The position numbers and the translations under genes were made by a program. A DNA stretch of 64,000 nucleotides from Euonymus europaeus (Eukaryota; Streptophyta; Magnoliopsida; Celastrales; Celastraceae): the NCBI GenBank assembly GCA_963580455.1, contig OY756962.1, positions 12,790,001-12,854,000 on the forward strand, in the 5' to 3' direction. The notes beneath the pieces are model-generated. The model ran no database searches, had not been told where the DNA came from, and worked only from the letters and a program-made list of their open reading frames with translations. Below, one piece after another: positions 35,001-49,790 of the stretch; the stretch's first letter is position 1; every line of letters begins with the position of its first letter.

Positions 35001-38000
35001 TACACTTTTTATTGTTATTCTATGTAAAATTTTATGAGTATAAGCTTCCAAGATTATTTCGATTCCAAATCGCCCACTTTCTATGAGAAATGGACAAAAC
35101 CGTTAAAAGCTCCTCCATAGAGAGAGTTGAGCAACTTCGGACCATCAAAGTTGCTCGGTGTACACTTTTTATTGTTCCCCTATGTCAAATTTTACGAGTA
35201 TAAGCTTCCAAGATTACTTCGATGCCAAAACACCAACTTTTATCACAAATAGACAAAACCGTTAAAAGCCCCTCCATAGAGAGAGTTGAGCAACTTCGGA
35301 CCATCAAAGTTGCTCTATGTACACTTTTTATTGTTATTCTATGTCAAATTTTATGAGTATAAACTTCCAAGATTATTTCGATTCCAAATCTCCCATTTTC
35401 TATGAGAAATGGACAAAACCGTTAAAAGCTCCTCCTTAGAGAGAGTTGAGCAACTTCGAACCATCAAAGTTGCTCTGTGTTCTCGTTTTATTGTTCTTCT
35501 ATGTCAAATTTTACGAGTATAAGCTTCCAAGATTACTTCGATGCCAAAACACCAACTTTTTATCACAAATGGACAAAACCGTTAAAAGCTCCTCCATAGA
35601 GAGAGTTGAGCAACTTCAGACCAACAAAGTTGCTCGGGATACACTTTTTATTGTTCTTCCACGTCAAATTTTACGAGTATAAGCTTCCTAGATTATTTTG
35701 ATGTTAAAACACCATCTCTCTATGACAAATGGACAAAACCGTTAAAAGCCCCTCCATAGAGAGAGTTGAGCAACTTCAGACCATAAAAGTTGCTCGGTGT
35801 CCACTTTTTATTGTTAATCTATGTCAAATTTTATGAGTATAAGCTTCCAAGATTATTTCGATGCCAAAACACCAACTTTTTATCACAAATGGACAAAACC
35901 GTTAAAAGCTCCTCCATAGAGAGAGTTGAACAACTTCGGACCAACAAAGTTGCTCGGGATACACTTTTTATTGTTCTTTTATGTCAAATTTTACGAGTAT
36001 AAGCTTCCTAGATTATTTCGATGCTAAAACACCATCTTTCTATGACAAACGGAAAAAACCGTTAAAAGCCCCTCCATAGAGAGAGTTGAGCAACTTCGGA
36101 CCATAAAAGTTGCCCGGTATACACTTTTTATTGTTATTCTATGTCAAATTTTATGTGTATAAGCTTCCAAGATTATTTCGCTTCCAAATCACACACTGCT
36201 ATGAGAAATGGACAAAACCGTTAAAAGCTCCTCCATAGAGAGAGTTGAGCAACTTCGAACCATGAAAGCTGCTTGATATACACCTTTTATTGTTCTTCTA
36301 TGTTAAATTTTATGAGTATAAGCTTCCAAGATTATTTCGATGCCGAAAAAATTTTTTTACAAGAAATGGACAAAACCGTTAAAAGCTCCTCCACAGAGAG
36401 AGTTGAGTAACTTCGGACCATCAAAATTGCTCGGTGTACACTTTTTATTGTTCTCCTATGTCAAATTTTACGAGTATAAGCTTCCAAGATTACTTCGATG
36501 CCAAAACACCAACTTCTATCACAAATGGACAAAACCGTTAAAAGCCCTCCATAGAGAGAGTTGGGCAGCTTCGGACCATCAAAATTGCTCGATGTACACT
36601 TTTTATTGTTATTCTATGTCAAATTTTATGTGTATATAAGCTTCCAAGATTATTTCAATTCCAAATCACCAACTTTCTATGAGCAATGGACAAAACCGTT
36701 AAAAGCCGCTCCATAGAGAGAGTTGACAACTTCGAACCATGAAAGTTGCCCAAAGTACAGTTTTTATTGTTATTCCATGTCAAATTTTATGAGTATAAGC
36801 TTCCAAGATTATTTCGATTCCAAATCGCCAACTTTCTATGTGAAATGGACAAAACCGTTAAAAGCTCCTCCATAGAGAGAGTGGAGCAACTTCGAACCAT
36901 CAAAGTCGCTCGATGTACACTTTTTATTGTTCTTCTACGTCAAATTTTACGAGTATAAGCTTCCAAGATTATTTCGATGCCAAAACACCAACTTTTTATC
37001 ACAAATGGACAAAACCTTTAAAAGCTCCTCCATAGAGAGAGTTGAGCAATTTCGGACGAACAAAATTGCTCGGGATACACTTTTTATTGTTCTTCTATGT
37101 CAAATTTTACGAGTATAAGCTTCCTAGATTACTTCGATGTCAAAACACCAACTTTTATCACAATTGGACAAACCGTTAAAAGCTCCTCCATAGAGAGAGT
37201 TGAGAAACTTCGGACCATCAAAGTTGCTCGGTGTACACTTTTTATTGTTCTTCTACGACAAATTTTACGAGTATAAGCTTCCAAGATTACTTCGATGCCA
37301 AAACACAAACTTTTTGTCACAAATGGACAAAACCGTTAAAAGCTCCTCCATAGAGAGATTTGAGCAACTTCGGACCAGCAAAGTTGCTCGGGATACACTT
37401 TTTATTGTTCTTCTATGTCAAATATTACGAGTATAAGCTTCCTAGATTATTTCGATGCTAAAACACCATATTTCTATGACAAATGGAAAAAACCGTTAAA
37501 AGCCCCTCCATAGAGAGAGTTGAGCAACTTCGTACCATCAAAGTTGCCCGGTATACACTTTTTATTGTTATTCTATGTCAAATTTTATGTGTATAAGCTT
37601 CCAAGATTATTTCGATTCCAAATCACCAACTGCTATGAGATATGGACAAAACCGTTAAAAGCCCCTCCATAGAGAGAGTTGAGCAACTTCGAACCATGAA
37701 AGTTGCTTGATATACACTTTTTATTGTTCTTCTATGTTAAATTTTATGAGTATAAGCTTCCTAGATTATTTCGATGCCAAAAAACAAATTTTTTACGAGA
37801 AATGGACAAAACCGTTAAAAGCTCCTCCATAGAGAGAGTTGAGTAACTTCGGACTATCAAAGTTGCTCGGTGTACACTTTTTATTGTTCTCCTATGTCAA
37901 ATTTTACGAGTATAAGCTTCCAAGATTACTTCAATGCCAAAACACCAACTTTTATCACAAATAGACAAAACTGTTAAAAGCCCCTCCATAGAGAGAGTTG

Positions 38001-38123
38001 AGCAACTTCGGACCATCAAAGTTGCTCTGTGTACACTTTTTATTGTTATTCTATGTAAAATTTTATGAGTATAAGCTTCCAAGATTATTTCGATTCCAAA
38101 TCGCCCACTTTCTATGAGAAATG
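32062..38123 (+). repeat. Tandem duplication of a 3031-bp (19-monomer) unit
   Basis: Copy 1 is about 32062-35092 and copy 2 about 35093-38123. Landmarks shift by exactly 3031 bp: TTGTTCCCCTATG (32140/35171), the A-rich GATGCCGAAAAAA indel region (33309/36340), GTGTATATAAGC (33599/36630) and CAAATATTACGAG (34386/37417). The copies look about 99% identical by eye; one clear difference is the length and composition of the homopolymer around 33318/36349. Confidence 0.9.
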
Positions 38124-38157
38124 GACAAAACCGTTAAAAGCTCCTCCATAGAGAGAG

Positions 38158-40711
38158 TTGAGCAACTTCGAACCATCAAAGTTGCTCGATGTACACTTTT
38201 TATTGTTCTTCTACGTCAAATTTTACGAGTATAAGCTTCCTAGATTATTTCGATGCCAAAACACCAACTTTTTATCTCAAATGGACAAAACCTTTAAAAG
38301 CTCCTCCATAGAGAGAGTTGAGCAATTTCGGACGAAAAAAGTTGCTCTGTGTTCACTTTTTATAGTTCTTCTATGTCAAATTTTACGAGTATAAACTTCC
38401 TAGATTACTTCGATGCCAAAACACCAACTTTTATCACAATTGGACAAAACCGTTAAAAGCCCCTCCATAAAGAGAGTTGAGAAACTTCGGACCATCAAAG
38501 TTGCTCGGTGTACACTTTTTATCGTTCTTCTATGACAAATTTTACGAGTATAAGCTTCCAAGATTACTTCGATGCCAAAACACCAAATTTTTGTCACAAA
38601 TGGACAAAACCGTTAAAAGCTCCTCCATAGAGAGAGTTGAGCAACTTCGGACCAACAAAGTTGCTCGGGATACACTTTTTATTGTTCTTCTATGTCAAAT
38701 TTTACGATTATAAGCTTCCTAGATTATTTCGATGCTAAAACACCATCTTTCTATGACAAATGGAAAAAACAGTTAAAAGCCCCTCCATAGAGAGAGTTGA
38801 GCAACTTCGGACCATCAAAGTTGCCCGGTATACACTTTTTATTGTTATTCTATGTCAAATTTTATGTGTATAAGCTTCCAAGATTATTTTGATTCCAAAT
38901 CACCAATTGCTATGAGATATGGACAAAACCGTTAAAAGCTCCTCCATAGAGAGAGTTGAGCAACTTCGAACCATGAAAGTTGCTTGATATACACTTTTTA
39001 TTGTTCTTCTATGTTAAATTTTATGAGTATAAGCTTCCTAGATTATTTCGATGCCAAAAAACAAATTTTTTACGAGAAATGGAAAAAACTTTTAAAAGCT
39101 CTTCCATAGAGAGAGTTGAGTAACTTCGGACTATCAAAGTTGCTCGGTGTACACTTTTTATTGTTCTCCTATGTCAAATTTTACGAGTATAAGCTTCCAA
39201 GATTACTTCAATGCCAAAACACCAAATTTTATCACAAATAGACAAAACCGTTAAAAGCCCCTCCATAGAGAGAGTTGAGCAACTTTGGACTATCAAAGTT
39301 GCTCTGTGTACACTTTTTATTGTTATTCTATGTCAAATTTTATGAGTATAAGCTTCCAAGATTATTTCGATTCCAAATCGCCCACTTTCTATGAGAAATA
39401 GACAAAACCGTTAAAAGCTCCTCCATAGAGAGAGTTGAGCAACTTCGAACCATCAAAGTTGCTCGATGTACACTTTTTATTGTTCTTCTACGTCAAATTT
39501 TACGAGTATAAGCTTCCAAGATTATTTCGATGCCAAAACACCAACTTTTTATCTCAAATGGACAAAACCTTCAAAAGCTCCTCCATAGAGAGAGTTGAGC
39601 AATTTCGGTCGAACAAAATTGCTCGGGATACACTTTTTATTGTTCTTCTATGTCAAATTTTACGAGTATAGGCTTCCTAGATTACTTCGATGCCAAAACA
39701 CCAACTTTTATCAAAATTGGACAAAACCGTTAAAAGCTCCTCCATAGAGAGAGTTGAGAAACTTTGGACCATCAAAGTTGCTCGGTGTACACTTTTTATT
39801 GTTCTTCTACGACAAATTTTACGAGTATAAACTTCCAAGATTACTTCGATGCCAAAACACCAACTTTTTGTCACAAATGGACAAAACCGTTAAAAGCTCC
39901 TCCATAGAGAGAGTTGAGCAACTTCGGACCAACAAAGTTGCTCGGGATACACTTTTTATTGTTCTTCTATGTCAAATTTTACGAGTATAAGCTTCCTAGA
40001 TTATTTCGATGCTAAAACACCATCTTTCTATGACAAATGGACAAAACAGTTAAAAGCCCCTCTATAGAGAGAGTTGAGCAACTTCGGACCGTCAAAGTTG
40101 CACGGTTTACACTTTTTATTGTTATTCTATGTCAAATTTTATGTGTATAAGCTTCCAAGATTATTTCGATTCCAAATCACCAACTGCTATGAGATATGGA
40201 CAAAACCGTTAAAAGCTCCTGCATAGAGAGAGTTGAGCAACTTCGAACCATGATAGTTGCTTGATATACACTTTTTATTGTTCTTCTATGTTAAATTTTA
40301 TGAGTCTAAGCTTCCTAGATTATTTCGATGCCAAAAAACAAATTTTTTACGAGAAATGGACAAAACCGTTAAAAGCTCCTCCATAGAGAGAGTTGAGTAA
40401 CTTCGGACCATCAAAGTTGCTCGGTGTACACTTTTTATTGTTCTCCTATGTCAAATTTTACGAGTATAAGCTTCCAAGATTACTTCGATGCCAAAACACC
40501 AACTTTTATCACAAATGGACAAAACCGTTAAAAGCCCCTCCATAGAGAGAGTTGAGAAACTTCGGACCATCAAAGTTGCTCGATGTACACTTTTTATTGT
40601 TATTCTATGTCAAATTTTATGAGTACAAGCTTCCAAGATTATTTCGATTCCAAATCACCAACTTTCTATGAGAAATGGACAAAACCGTTAAAAGCTCCTC
40701 TATAGAGAGAG
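38158..40711 (+). repeat. Octamer HOR, 1277-bp period, two copies
   Basis: Positions 38158 and 39435, and 38477 and 39754, correspond at a spacing of 1277 bp (8 monomers, 3 bp short). Copies share ACGACAAATTTTACG or a close variant, TTTTTGTCACAAATGG and GAGAAACTTCGGACC variants, but differ at more sites than the 3031-bp pair, so this duplication is older. Confidence 0.75.
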
Positions 40712-41979
40712 TTGAAAACTTCGAACCATGAAAGTTGCCCGATGTACAGTTTTTATTGTTATTCTATATCAAATTTTACGAGTATAAGCTTCCAAGATTA
40801 TTTCGATGCCAAAACACCAACTTTTTATCACAAATGGACAAAACCGTTAAAAGCTCCTCCATAGAGAGAGTTGAGCAACTTCGGACCATCAAAGTTGCTC
40901 GGTGTACACTTTTTATTGTTATTCTATGTCAAATTTTATGAGTTTAAGCTTCCAAGATTATTTCGATTCCAAATCGTCCACTTTTTATGAGAAATGGACG
41001 AAACCGTTAAAAGCTCCTCCATAGAGAGAGTTGAGTAACTTCGGACCATCAAAGTTTCTCGGTGTACACTTTTTATTGTTCTACTATGTCAAATTTTATG
41101 AGTATAAGCTTCAAAGATTACTTTGATGCCAAAACACAAACTTTTATCAGAAATGGACAAAACCGTTAAAAGCCCCTCCATAGAGAGAGTTGAGCAACTT
41201 CAGCCCATCAAAGTTGCTTGGTGTACACTTTTTATTGTTATTCTATGTGAAATTTTATGAGTATAAGCTTCCAAGATTATTTCGATTCCAAATCGCCCAC
41301 TTTCTATGAGAAATGGACGAAACCGTTAAAAGCACTTCCATAGAGAGAGTGGAGCAACTTTGAACCATCATAGTTGCTCGATGTTCGCTTTTTATTGTTC
41401 TTCTATGATAAATTTTATGAGTATAAGCTTCCTAGATTATTTCGATGCCAAAAAACGAACTTTTTACGACAAATAGACAAAACTGTTAAAAGCTCCCCCA
41501 TAGAGATAGTTGAGCAAGTTCAGACCATCGAAGTTGCTCTGTGTTCCTTTTTTATTGTTCTTCTATGTCAAATTTTACGAGTATAAGCTTCCAAGATTAC
41601 TTCGATGCCAAAACACCAACTTTTTATCACAAATGGACAAAACCGTTAAAAGCTCCTCCATAGAGAGAGTTGAGCAACTTCGAACCAACAAAGATGATCG
41701 AGATACACTTTTTATTTTTCTTCTTTGTTAAATTTTATGAGTATAAGCTTCTTAGATTATTTCGATGCTAAAACACCATCTTTCTATGACAAATGGAAAA
41801 AACCGTTAAAAGCCCCTCCATAGAGAGAGTTGAGCAACTTCGGAAAATCAAAGTTGCCCGAGTTACACTTTTTATTGTTATTCTATGTCAAATTTTATGT
41901 GTATAAGCTTCCAAGATTATTTCGATTCCAAATCACCAACTGCTATGAGATATGGACAAAACCGTTAAAAGCTCCTCCA

Positions 41980-44200
41980 TAAAGAGAGTTGAGCAACTTC
42001 GAACCATGAAAGTTGCTTGATATACACTTTTTATTGTTCTTCTATGTTAAATTTTATGAGTATAAGCTTCCTAGATTATTTCGATGCCAAAAAACAAATT
42101 TTTTACGAGAAATGGACAAAACCGTTAAAAGCTCCTCCATAGAGAGAGTTGAGTAACTTAGGACCATCAAAGTTGCTCGGTGTACACTTTTTATTGTTCT
42201 CCTATGTCAAATTTTACGAGTATAAGCTTCCAAGATTATTTCGATGCCAAAACACCAACTTTTTATCACAAATGGACAAAACCGTTAAAAGCCCCTCCAT
42301 AGAGAGAGTTGAGAAACTTCGGACCATCAAAGTTGCTCGATATACACTTTTTATTGTTATTCTATGTCAAATTTTATTAGTACAAGCTTCCAAGATTATT
42401 TCGATTCCAAATCACCAACTTTCTATAAGAAATGGACAAAACCGTTAAAAGCTCCTCTATTGAGAGAGTTGACAACTTCGAACCACGAAAGTTGCCAGAT
42501 GTACAGTTTCTATTGTTATTCTATGTCAAATTTTATGAGTATAAGCTTCCAAGATTATTTCGATTCCAAATCATCAACTTTCTATGTGAAATCGACAAAA
42601 CCATTAAAAGCTCTTCCATAGAGAGAGTTGAGCAACTTCGAACCATCAAAGTTGCTCGATGTACACTTTTTATTGTTCTTCTACGTCAAATTTTACGAGT
42701 ATAAGCTTCCAAGATTTTTTTGATGCCAAAACACCAACTTTTTATCACAAATGGACAAAACCGTTAAAAGCTCCTCCATAGAGAGAGTTGAGCAACTTCG
42801 GACCATCAAAGTTGCTCGGTGTACACTTTTTATTGTTATTCTATGTCAATTTTATGAGTATAAGCTTCCAAGATTATTTCGATTCCAAATCATCAACTTT
42901 CTATGAGAAATGGACAAAACCGTTAAAAGCTCCTCCATAGAGAGAGTTGAGCAACTTTGGACCATCAAAGTTGCTCGGTGTACACTTTTTATTGTTCTCC
43001 TATGTCAAATTTTACGAGTATAAGCTTCCAAGATTACTTCGATGCCAAAACACCAACTTTTATCACAAATGGACAAAACCGTTAAAAGCCCCTCCATAGA
43101 GAGAGTTGAGCAACTTCGGACCATCAAAGTTGCTTGGTGTACACTTTTTATTGTTATTCTATGTCAAATTTTATGAGTATAAGCTTCCAAGATTATTTCG
43201 ATTCCAAATCGCCCACTTTCTATGAGAAATGGACAAAACCGTTAAAAGCCCTTCCATAGAGAGAGTTGAGCAACTTTGAACCATTAAAGTTGCTCGATGT
43301 TCGCTTTTTATTGTTCTTCTATGATAAATTTTATGAGTATATGCTTCCTAGATTATTTCTATGCCAAAAAATGAACTTTTTACGACAAATGGACAAAACT
43401 GTTAAAAGCTCCTCTATAGAGAGAGTTGAGCAACTTCAGACCATCGAAGTTGCTCTGTGTTCACTTTTTATTGTTCTTCTATGTCAAATTTTACGAGTAT
43501 AAGCTTCCAAGATTATTTCGATGCGAAAACATCAACTTTTTATCACAAATGGACAAAACCGTTAAAGCTCCTCCATAGAGAGAGTTGAGCAATTTCGGAC
43601 CAAAAAAGTTGCTCTGTGTTCACTTTTTATTGTTCTTCTATGTCAAATTTTACGAGTATAAGCTTCCAAGATTATTTCGATGCCAAAACACCAAGTTTTT
43701 ATCACATATGGACAAAACCGTTAAAAGCTCCTCCATAGAGAGAGTTGAGTAACTTCGGACCGTCAAAGTTGCTCGGTGTACACTTTTTATTGTTCTCCTA
43801 TGTCAAATTTTACGAGTATAAGCTTCCAAGATTATTTCGATGCCAAAACACCAACTTTTTATCACAAATGGACAAAACCGTTAAAAGCCCCTCCATAGAG
43901 AGAGTTGAGAAACTTCGGACCATCAAAGTTGCTCGATATACACTTTTTATTGTTATTCTATGTCAAATTTTATGAGTACAAGCTTCCAAGATTATTTCGA
44001 TTCCAAATCACCAACTTTCTTTAAGAAATGGACAAAACCGTTAAAAGCTCCTCTATTGAGAGAGTTGACAACTTCGAACCACGAAAGTTGCCAGATGTAC
44101 AGTTTCTATTGTTATTCTATGTCAAATTTTATGAGTATAAGCTTCCAAGATTACTTCGATGCCAAAATACCAACTTTTTATCACAAATGGACAAAACCGT
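41980..44200 (+). repeat. Block C segment duplicated again at 47230-49790, copy 1
   Basis: Offset is 5267 bp for 42149-42780 and 5586 bp for 43266-44200. The 319-bp difference equals two monomers present only in the second copy. Shared rare words include GAACCACGAAAGTTGCCAGATG, AAGATTTTTTTGATGCC and GTATATGCTTCC. Confidence 0.8.
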
Positions 44201-47150
44201 TAAAAGCTCCTCCATAGAGAGAGTTGAGCAACTTCGGACCATCAAAGTTGCTCGGGATACACTTTTTATTGTTCTTCTATGTCAAATTTTACGAGTATAA
44301 GCTTCCTAGATTATTTCGATGCCAAAAAATGAACTTTTTACGACAAATGGACAAAACTGTTAAAAGCTCCTCTATAGAGAGAGTTGAGCAACTTCAGACC
44401 ATCAAAGTTGCTCTGTGTTCACTTTTTATTTTTCTTCTATGTCAAATTTTACGAGTATTTGCTTCCAAGATTACTTCGATGCCAAAACACCAACTTTTTA
44501 TCACAAATGGACAAATCCGTTAAAAGCTCCTCCATAGAGAGAGTTGAGCAACTTCGGACCAACAAAGTTGCTCGGGATACACTTTTAATTCTTCTTCTAT
44601 GTCAAATTTTACGAGTATAAGCTTCATAGATTATTTCTATGCTAAAACACCATCTTTCTATGACAACTGGAAAAAACCGTTAAAAGTCCCCCCATAGAGA
44701 GAGTTGAGCAACTTCGTATTGTCAAAGTTGCACGGTTTACACTTTTTATTTTTATTCTATGTCAAATTTTATGTGTATAAGCTTCCAAGATTATTTCGAT
44801 TCCAAATCATTAACTGCTATGAGATATGGACAAAACCGTTAAAAGCTCCTGCATAGAGAGAGTTGAGCAACTTCGAACCATGATAGTTGCTTGATATACA
44901 CTTTTTATTGTTCTCCTATGTCAAATTTTACGAGCATAAGCTTCCAAGATTATTTCGATGCCAAAACACCAACTTTTTATCACAAATGGACAAAACCGTT
45001 AAAAGCCCCTCCATAGAGAGAGTGGAGAAACTTCGGACCATCAAAGTTGCTCGATGTACACTTTTTATTGTTATTCTATGTCAAATTTTATGAGTATAAG
45101 CTTCCAAGATTATTTCGATTCCAAATCACCAACTTTCAATGAGAAATGGACAAAACCGTTAAAAGCTCCTCTATTGAGAGAGTTGACAACTCCGAACCAT
45201 GAAAGTTGCCAGATGTACAGTTTCTATTGTTATTCTATGTCAAATTTTATGAGTATAAGCTTCCAAGATTATTTCGATTCCGAATCATCAACTTTCTATG
45301 TGAAATGGACAAAACCATTAAAAGCTCTCCTATAGAGAGAGTTGAGCAACTTCGAACCATCAAAGTTGCTCGATGTACACTTTTTATTGTTTTTCTACGT
45401 CAAATTTTACGAGTATAAGCTTCCAAGATTATTTCGATGCCAAAAAACGAACTTTTTACGACAAATGGACAAAACCGTTAAAAGCTCCTCCATAGAGAGA
45501 CTTGAGCAACTTCAGACCATCGAAGTTGCTCGGTGTACACTTTTTATTGTTATTCTATGTCAAATTTTATGAGTATAAGCTTCCAGGATTATTTCGATTC
45601 CAAATCACCAGCTTTCTATGAGAAATGGACAAAACCGTTAAAAGGTCCTTCATAGAGAGAGTTGAGCAACTTCGGACCATCAAAGTTGCTCGGTGTACAC
45701 TTTTTATTGTTCTTCTATGTCAAATTTTACGAGTCTAAGCTTCCAAGATTACTTCGATGCCAAAACCCCAACTTTTATCACAAATGGACAAAACCGTTAA
45801 AAGCCCCTCCATAGAGAGAGTTGAGCAACTTCGGACCATCAAAGTTGCTTGGTGTACACTTTTTATTGTTATTCTATGTCAAATTTTATGAGTATAAGCT
45901 TCCAAGATTATTTCGATTCCAAATCGCACACTTTCTATTTGAAATGGACAAACCGTTAAAAGCTCTTCCATAGAGAGAGTTGAGCAACTTTGAACCATCA
46001 AAGTTGCTCGATGTTCGCTTTTTATTGTTCTTCTATGATAAATTTTATGAGTATAAGCTTCCTAGATTATTTCGATGCCAAAAAACGAACTTTTTACGAC
46101 AAATGGACAAAACTGTTAAAAGCTCCTCCATAGAGAGAGTTGAGCAACTTCAGACCATCGAAGTTGCTCTGTGTTCACTTTTTACTGTTCTTCTATGTCA
46201 AATTTTACGAGTATAAGCTTCCAAGATTACTTCGATGCCAAAATACCAACTTTTTATCACAAATGGACAAAACCGTTAAATGCTCCTCCATAGAGAGAGT
46301 TGAGCAACTTCAGACCATCGAAGTTGCTCGGTGTACACTTTTTATTGTTATTCTATGTCAAATTTTAGGAGTATAAGCTTCCAAGATTATTTCGATTCCA
46401 AATCACCAACTTTCTACGAGAAATGGACAAAACCGTTAAAAGTTCCTCCATAGAGAGAGTTGAGCAACTTCGGACCATCAAAGTTGCTCGGTGTACACTT
46501 TTTATTGTTCTTCTATGTCAAATTGTACGAGTATAAGCTTCCAAGATTACTTCGATGCCAAAACCCCAACTTTTATCACAAATGGACAAAACCGTTAAAA
46601 GCCCCTCCATAGAGAGAGTTGAGCAACTTCGGACCATCAAAGTTGCTTGGTGTACACTTTTTATTGTTATTCTATGTCAAATTTTATGAGTATAAGCTTC
46701 CAAGATTATTTCGATTCCAAATCGCCCACTTTCTATGAGAAATGGACAAACCGTTAAAAGCCCTTCCATAGAGAGAGTTGAGCAACTTTGAACCATCAAA
46801 GTTGCTCGATGTTCGCTTTTTATTGTTCTTCAATGATAAATTTTATGAGTATAAGCTTCCTAGATTATTTCGATGCCAAAAAATGAACTTTTTACGACAA
46901 ATGGACAAAACTGTTAAAAGCTCCTCCATAGAGAGAGTTGAGCAACTTCAGACCATCGAAGTTGCTCTGTGTTCACTTTTTATTGTTCTTCTATGTCAAA
47001 TTTTACGAGTATAAGCTTCCAAGATTACTTCGATGCCAAAATACCAACTTTTTATCACAAATGGACAAAACCGTTAAAAGCTCCTCCATAGAGAGAGTTG
47101 AGCAACTTCAGACCATCGAATTGCTCGGTGTACACTTTTTATTGTTATTC
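44190..47150 (+). repeat. 6225-bp-spaced duplication, copy 1
   Basis: Matches 50415-53375 at a constant 6225-bp offset (39 monomers). Shared rare words are ACGAGTATTTGC (44451/50676), the four-base GTCCCCCC (about 44686/50911), TTTTATTTTTATTC (44741/50966) and TTCTTCAATGATAAA (46826/53051). Confidence 0.88.
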
Positions 47151-47575
47151 TATGTCAAATTTTATGTGTATAAGCTTCCAAGATTATTTCGATTCCAAAT
47201 CACCAACTACTATGAGATATGGACAAAACCGTTAAAAGCTCCTCCATAAAGAGAGTTGAGCAACTTCGAACCATGAAAGTTGCTTGATATACACTTTTTA
47301 TTGTTCTTCTATGTTAAATTTTATGAGTATAAGCTTCCTAGATTATTTCGATGCCAAAAAACAAATTTTTTACGAGAAATGGACAAAACCGTTAAAAGCT
47401 CCTCCATAGAGAGAGTTGAGTAACTTCGGACCATCAAAGTTGCTCGGTGTACACTTTTTATTGTTCTCCTATGTCAAATTTTACGAGTATAAGCTTCCAA
47501 GATTATTTCGATGCCAAAACACCAACTTTTTATCACAAATGGACAAAACTGTTAAAAGCCCCTCCATAGAGAGAG
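45980..47575 (+). repeat. 798-bp pentamer HOR (example pair)
   Basis: The GATGTTCGCTTTTTATTG / ATGATAAATTTTATGAG monomer recurs at 45980 and 46778 (798 bp), and again as pairs at 52205/53003, 54600/55398 and 62427/63223. The pentamer is 2 bp short of 5 x 160 because one monomer has ACTTTTATC and another has GGACAAACC. Confidence 0.8.
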
Positions 47576-49790
47576 TTGAGAAACTTCGGACCATCAAAGT
47601 TGCTCGATATACACTTTTTATTGTTATTCTATGTCAAATTTTATGAGTACAAGCTTCCAAGATTATTTCGATTCCAAATCATCAACTTTCTATAAGAAAT
47701 GGACAAAACCGTTAAAAGCTCCTCTATTGAGAGAGTTGACAACTTCGAACCACGAAAGTTGCCAGATGTACAGTTTCTATTGTTATTCTATGTCAAATTT
47801 TATGAGTATAAGCTTCCAAGATTATTTCGATTCCAAATCATCAACTTTCTATGTGAAATCGACAAAACCATTAAAAGCTCTTCCATAGAGAGAGTTGAGC
47901 AACTTCGAACCATCAAAGTTGCTCGATGTACACTTTTTATTGTTCTTCTACGTCAAATTTTACGAGTATAAGCTTCCAAGATTTTTTTGATGCCAAAACA
48001 CCAACTTTTTATCACAAATGGACAAAACCGTTAAAAGCTCCTCCATAGAGAGAGTTGAGCAACTTCAGACCATCGAAGTTGCTCGGTGTACACTTTTTAT
48101 TGTTATTCTATGTCAAATTTTATGTGTATAAGCTTCCAAGATTATTTCGATTCCAAATCACCAACTGCTATGAGATATGGACAAAACCGTTAAAAGCTCC
48201 TCCATAAAGAGAGTTGAGCAACTTCGAACCATGAAAGTTGCTTGATATACACTTTTTATTGTTCTTCTATGTTAAATTTTATGAGTATAAGCTTCCTAGA
48301 TTATTTTGATGCCAAAAAACAAATTTTTTACGAGAAATGGACAAAACCGTTAAAAGCTCCTCCATAGAGAGAGTTGAGCAACTTCGTACCATCAAAGTTG
48401 CTCGGTGTACACTTTTTATTGTTATTCTATGTCAATTTTATGAGTATAAGCTTCCAAGATTATTTCGATTCCAAATCACCAACTTTCTATGAGAAATGGA
48501 CAAAACCGTTAAAAGCTCCTCCATAGAGAGAGTTGAGCAACTTTGGACCATCAAAGTTGCTCGGTGTACACTTTTTATTGTTCTCCTATGTCAAATTTTA
48601 CGAGTATAAGCTTCCAAGATTACTTCGATGCCAAAACACCAACTTTTATCACAAATGGACAAAACCGTTAAAAGCCCCTCCATAGAGAGAGTTGAGAAAC
48701 TTCGGACCATCAAAGTTGCTTGGTGTGCACTTTTTATTGTTATTCTATGTCAAATTTTATGAGTATAAGCTTCCAAGATTATTTCGATTCCAAATCGCCC
48801 ACTTTCTATGAGAAATGGACAAAACCGTTAAAAGCCCTTCCATAGAGAGAGTTGAGCAACTTTGAACCATTAAAGTTGCTCGATGTTCGCTTTTTATTGT
48901 TCTTCTATGATAAATTTTATGAGTATATGCTTCCTAGATTATTTCTATGCCAAAAAACGAACTTTTTACGACAAATGGACAAAACTGTTAAAAGCTCCTC
49001 TATAGAGAGAGTTGAGCAACTTCAGACCATCGAAGTTGCTCTGTGTTCACTTTTTATTGTTCTTCTATGTCAAATTTTACGAGTATAAGCTTCCAAGATT
49101 ATTTCGATGCCAAAACATCAACTTTTTATCACAAATGGACAAAACCGTTAAAGCTCCTCCATAGAGAGAGTTGAGCAATTTCGGACCAACAAAGTTGCTC
49201 TGTGTTCACTTTTTATTGTTCTTCTATGTCAAATTTTACGAGTATAAGCTTCCAAGATTATTTCGATGCCAAAACACCAAGTTTTTATCACATATGGACA
49301 AAACCGTTAAAAGCTCCTCCATAGAGAGAGTTGAGTAACTTCGGACCATCAAAGTTGTTCGGTGTACACTTTTTATTGTTCTCCTATGTCAAATTTTACG
49401 AGTATAAGCTTCCAAGATTATTTCGATGCCAAAACATCAACTTTTTATCACAAATGGACAAAACCGTTAAAAGCCCCTCCATAGAGAGAGTTGAGAAACT
49501 TCGGACCATCAAAGTTGCTCGATATACACTTTTTATTGTTATTCTATGTCAAATTTTATGAGTACAAGCTTCCAAGATTATTTCGATTCCAAATCACCAA
49601 CTTTCTATAAGAAATGGACAAAACCGTTAAAAGCTCCTCTATTGAGAGAGTTGACAACTTCGAACCACGAAAGTTGCCAGATGTACAGTTTCTATTGTTA
49701 TTCTATGTCAAATTTTATGAGTATAAGCTTCCAAGATTACTTCGATGCCAAAATACCAACTTTTTATCACAAATGGACAAAACCGTTAAA
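47230..49790 (+). repeat. Block C duplication, copy 2 with two extra monomers
   Basis: Counterpart of 41980-44200. The extra two monomers lie between about 48047 and 48420, where the copy detours through a GTGTATAAGC / CTGCTATGAGATATGG pair seen elsewhere in block C. This is the footprint expected of unequal exchange. Confidence 0.75.
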
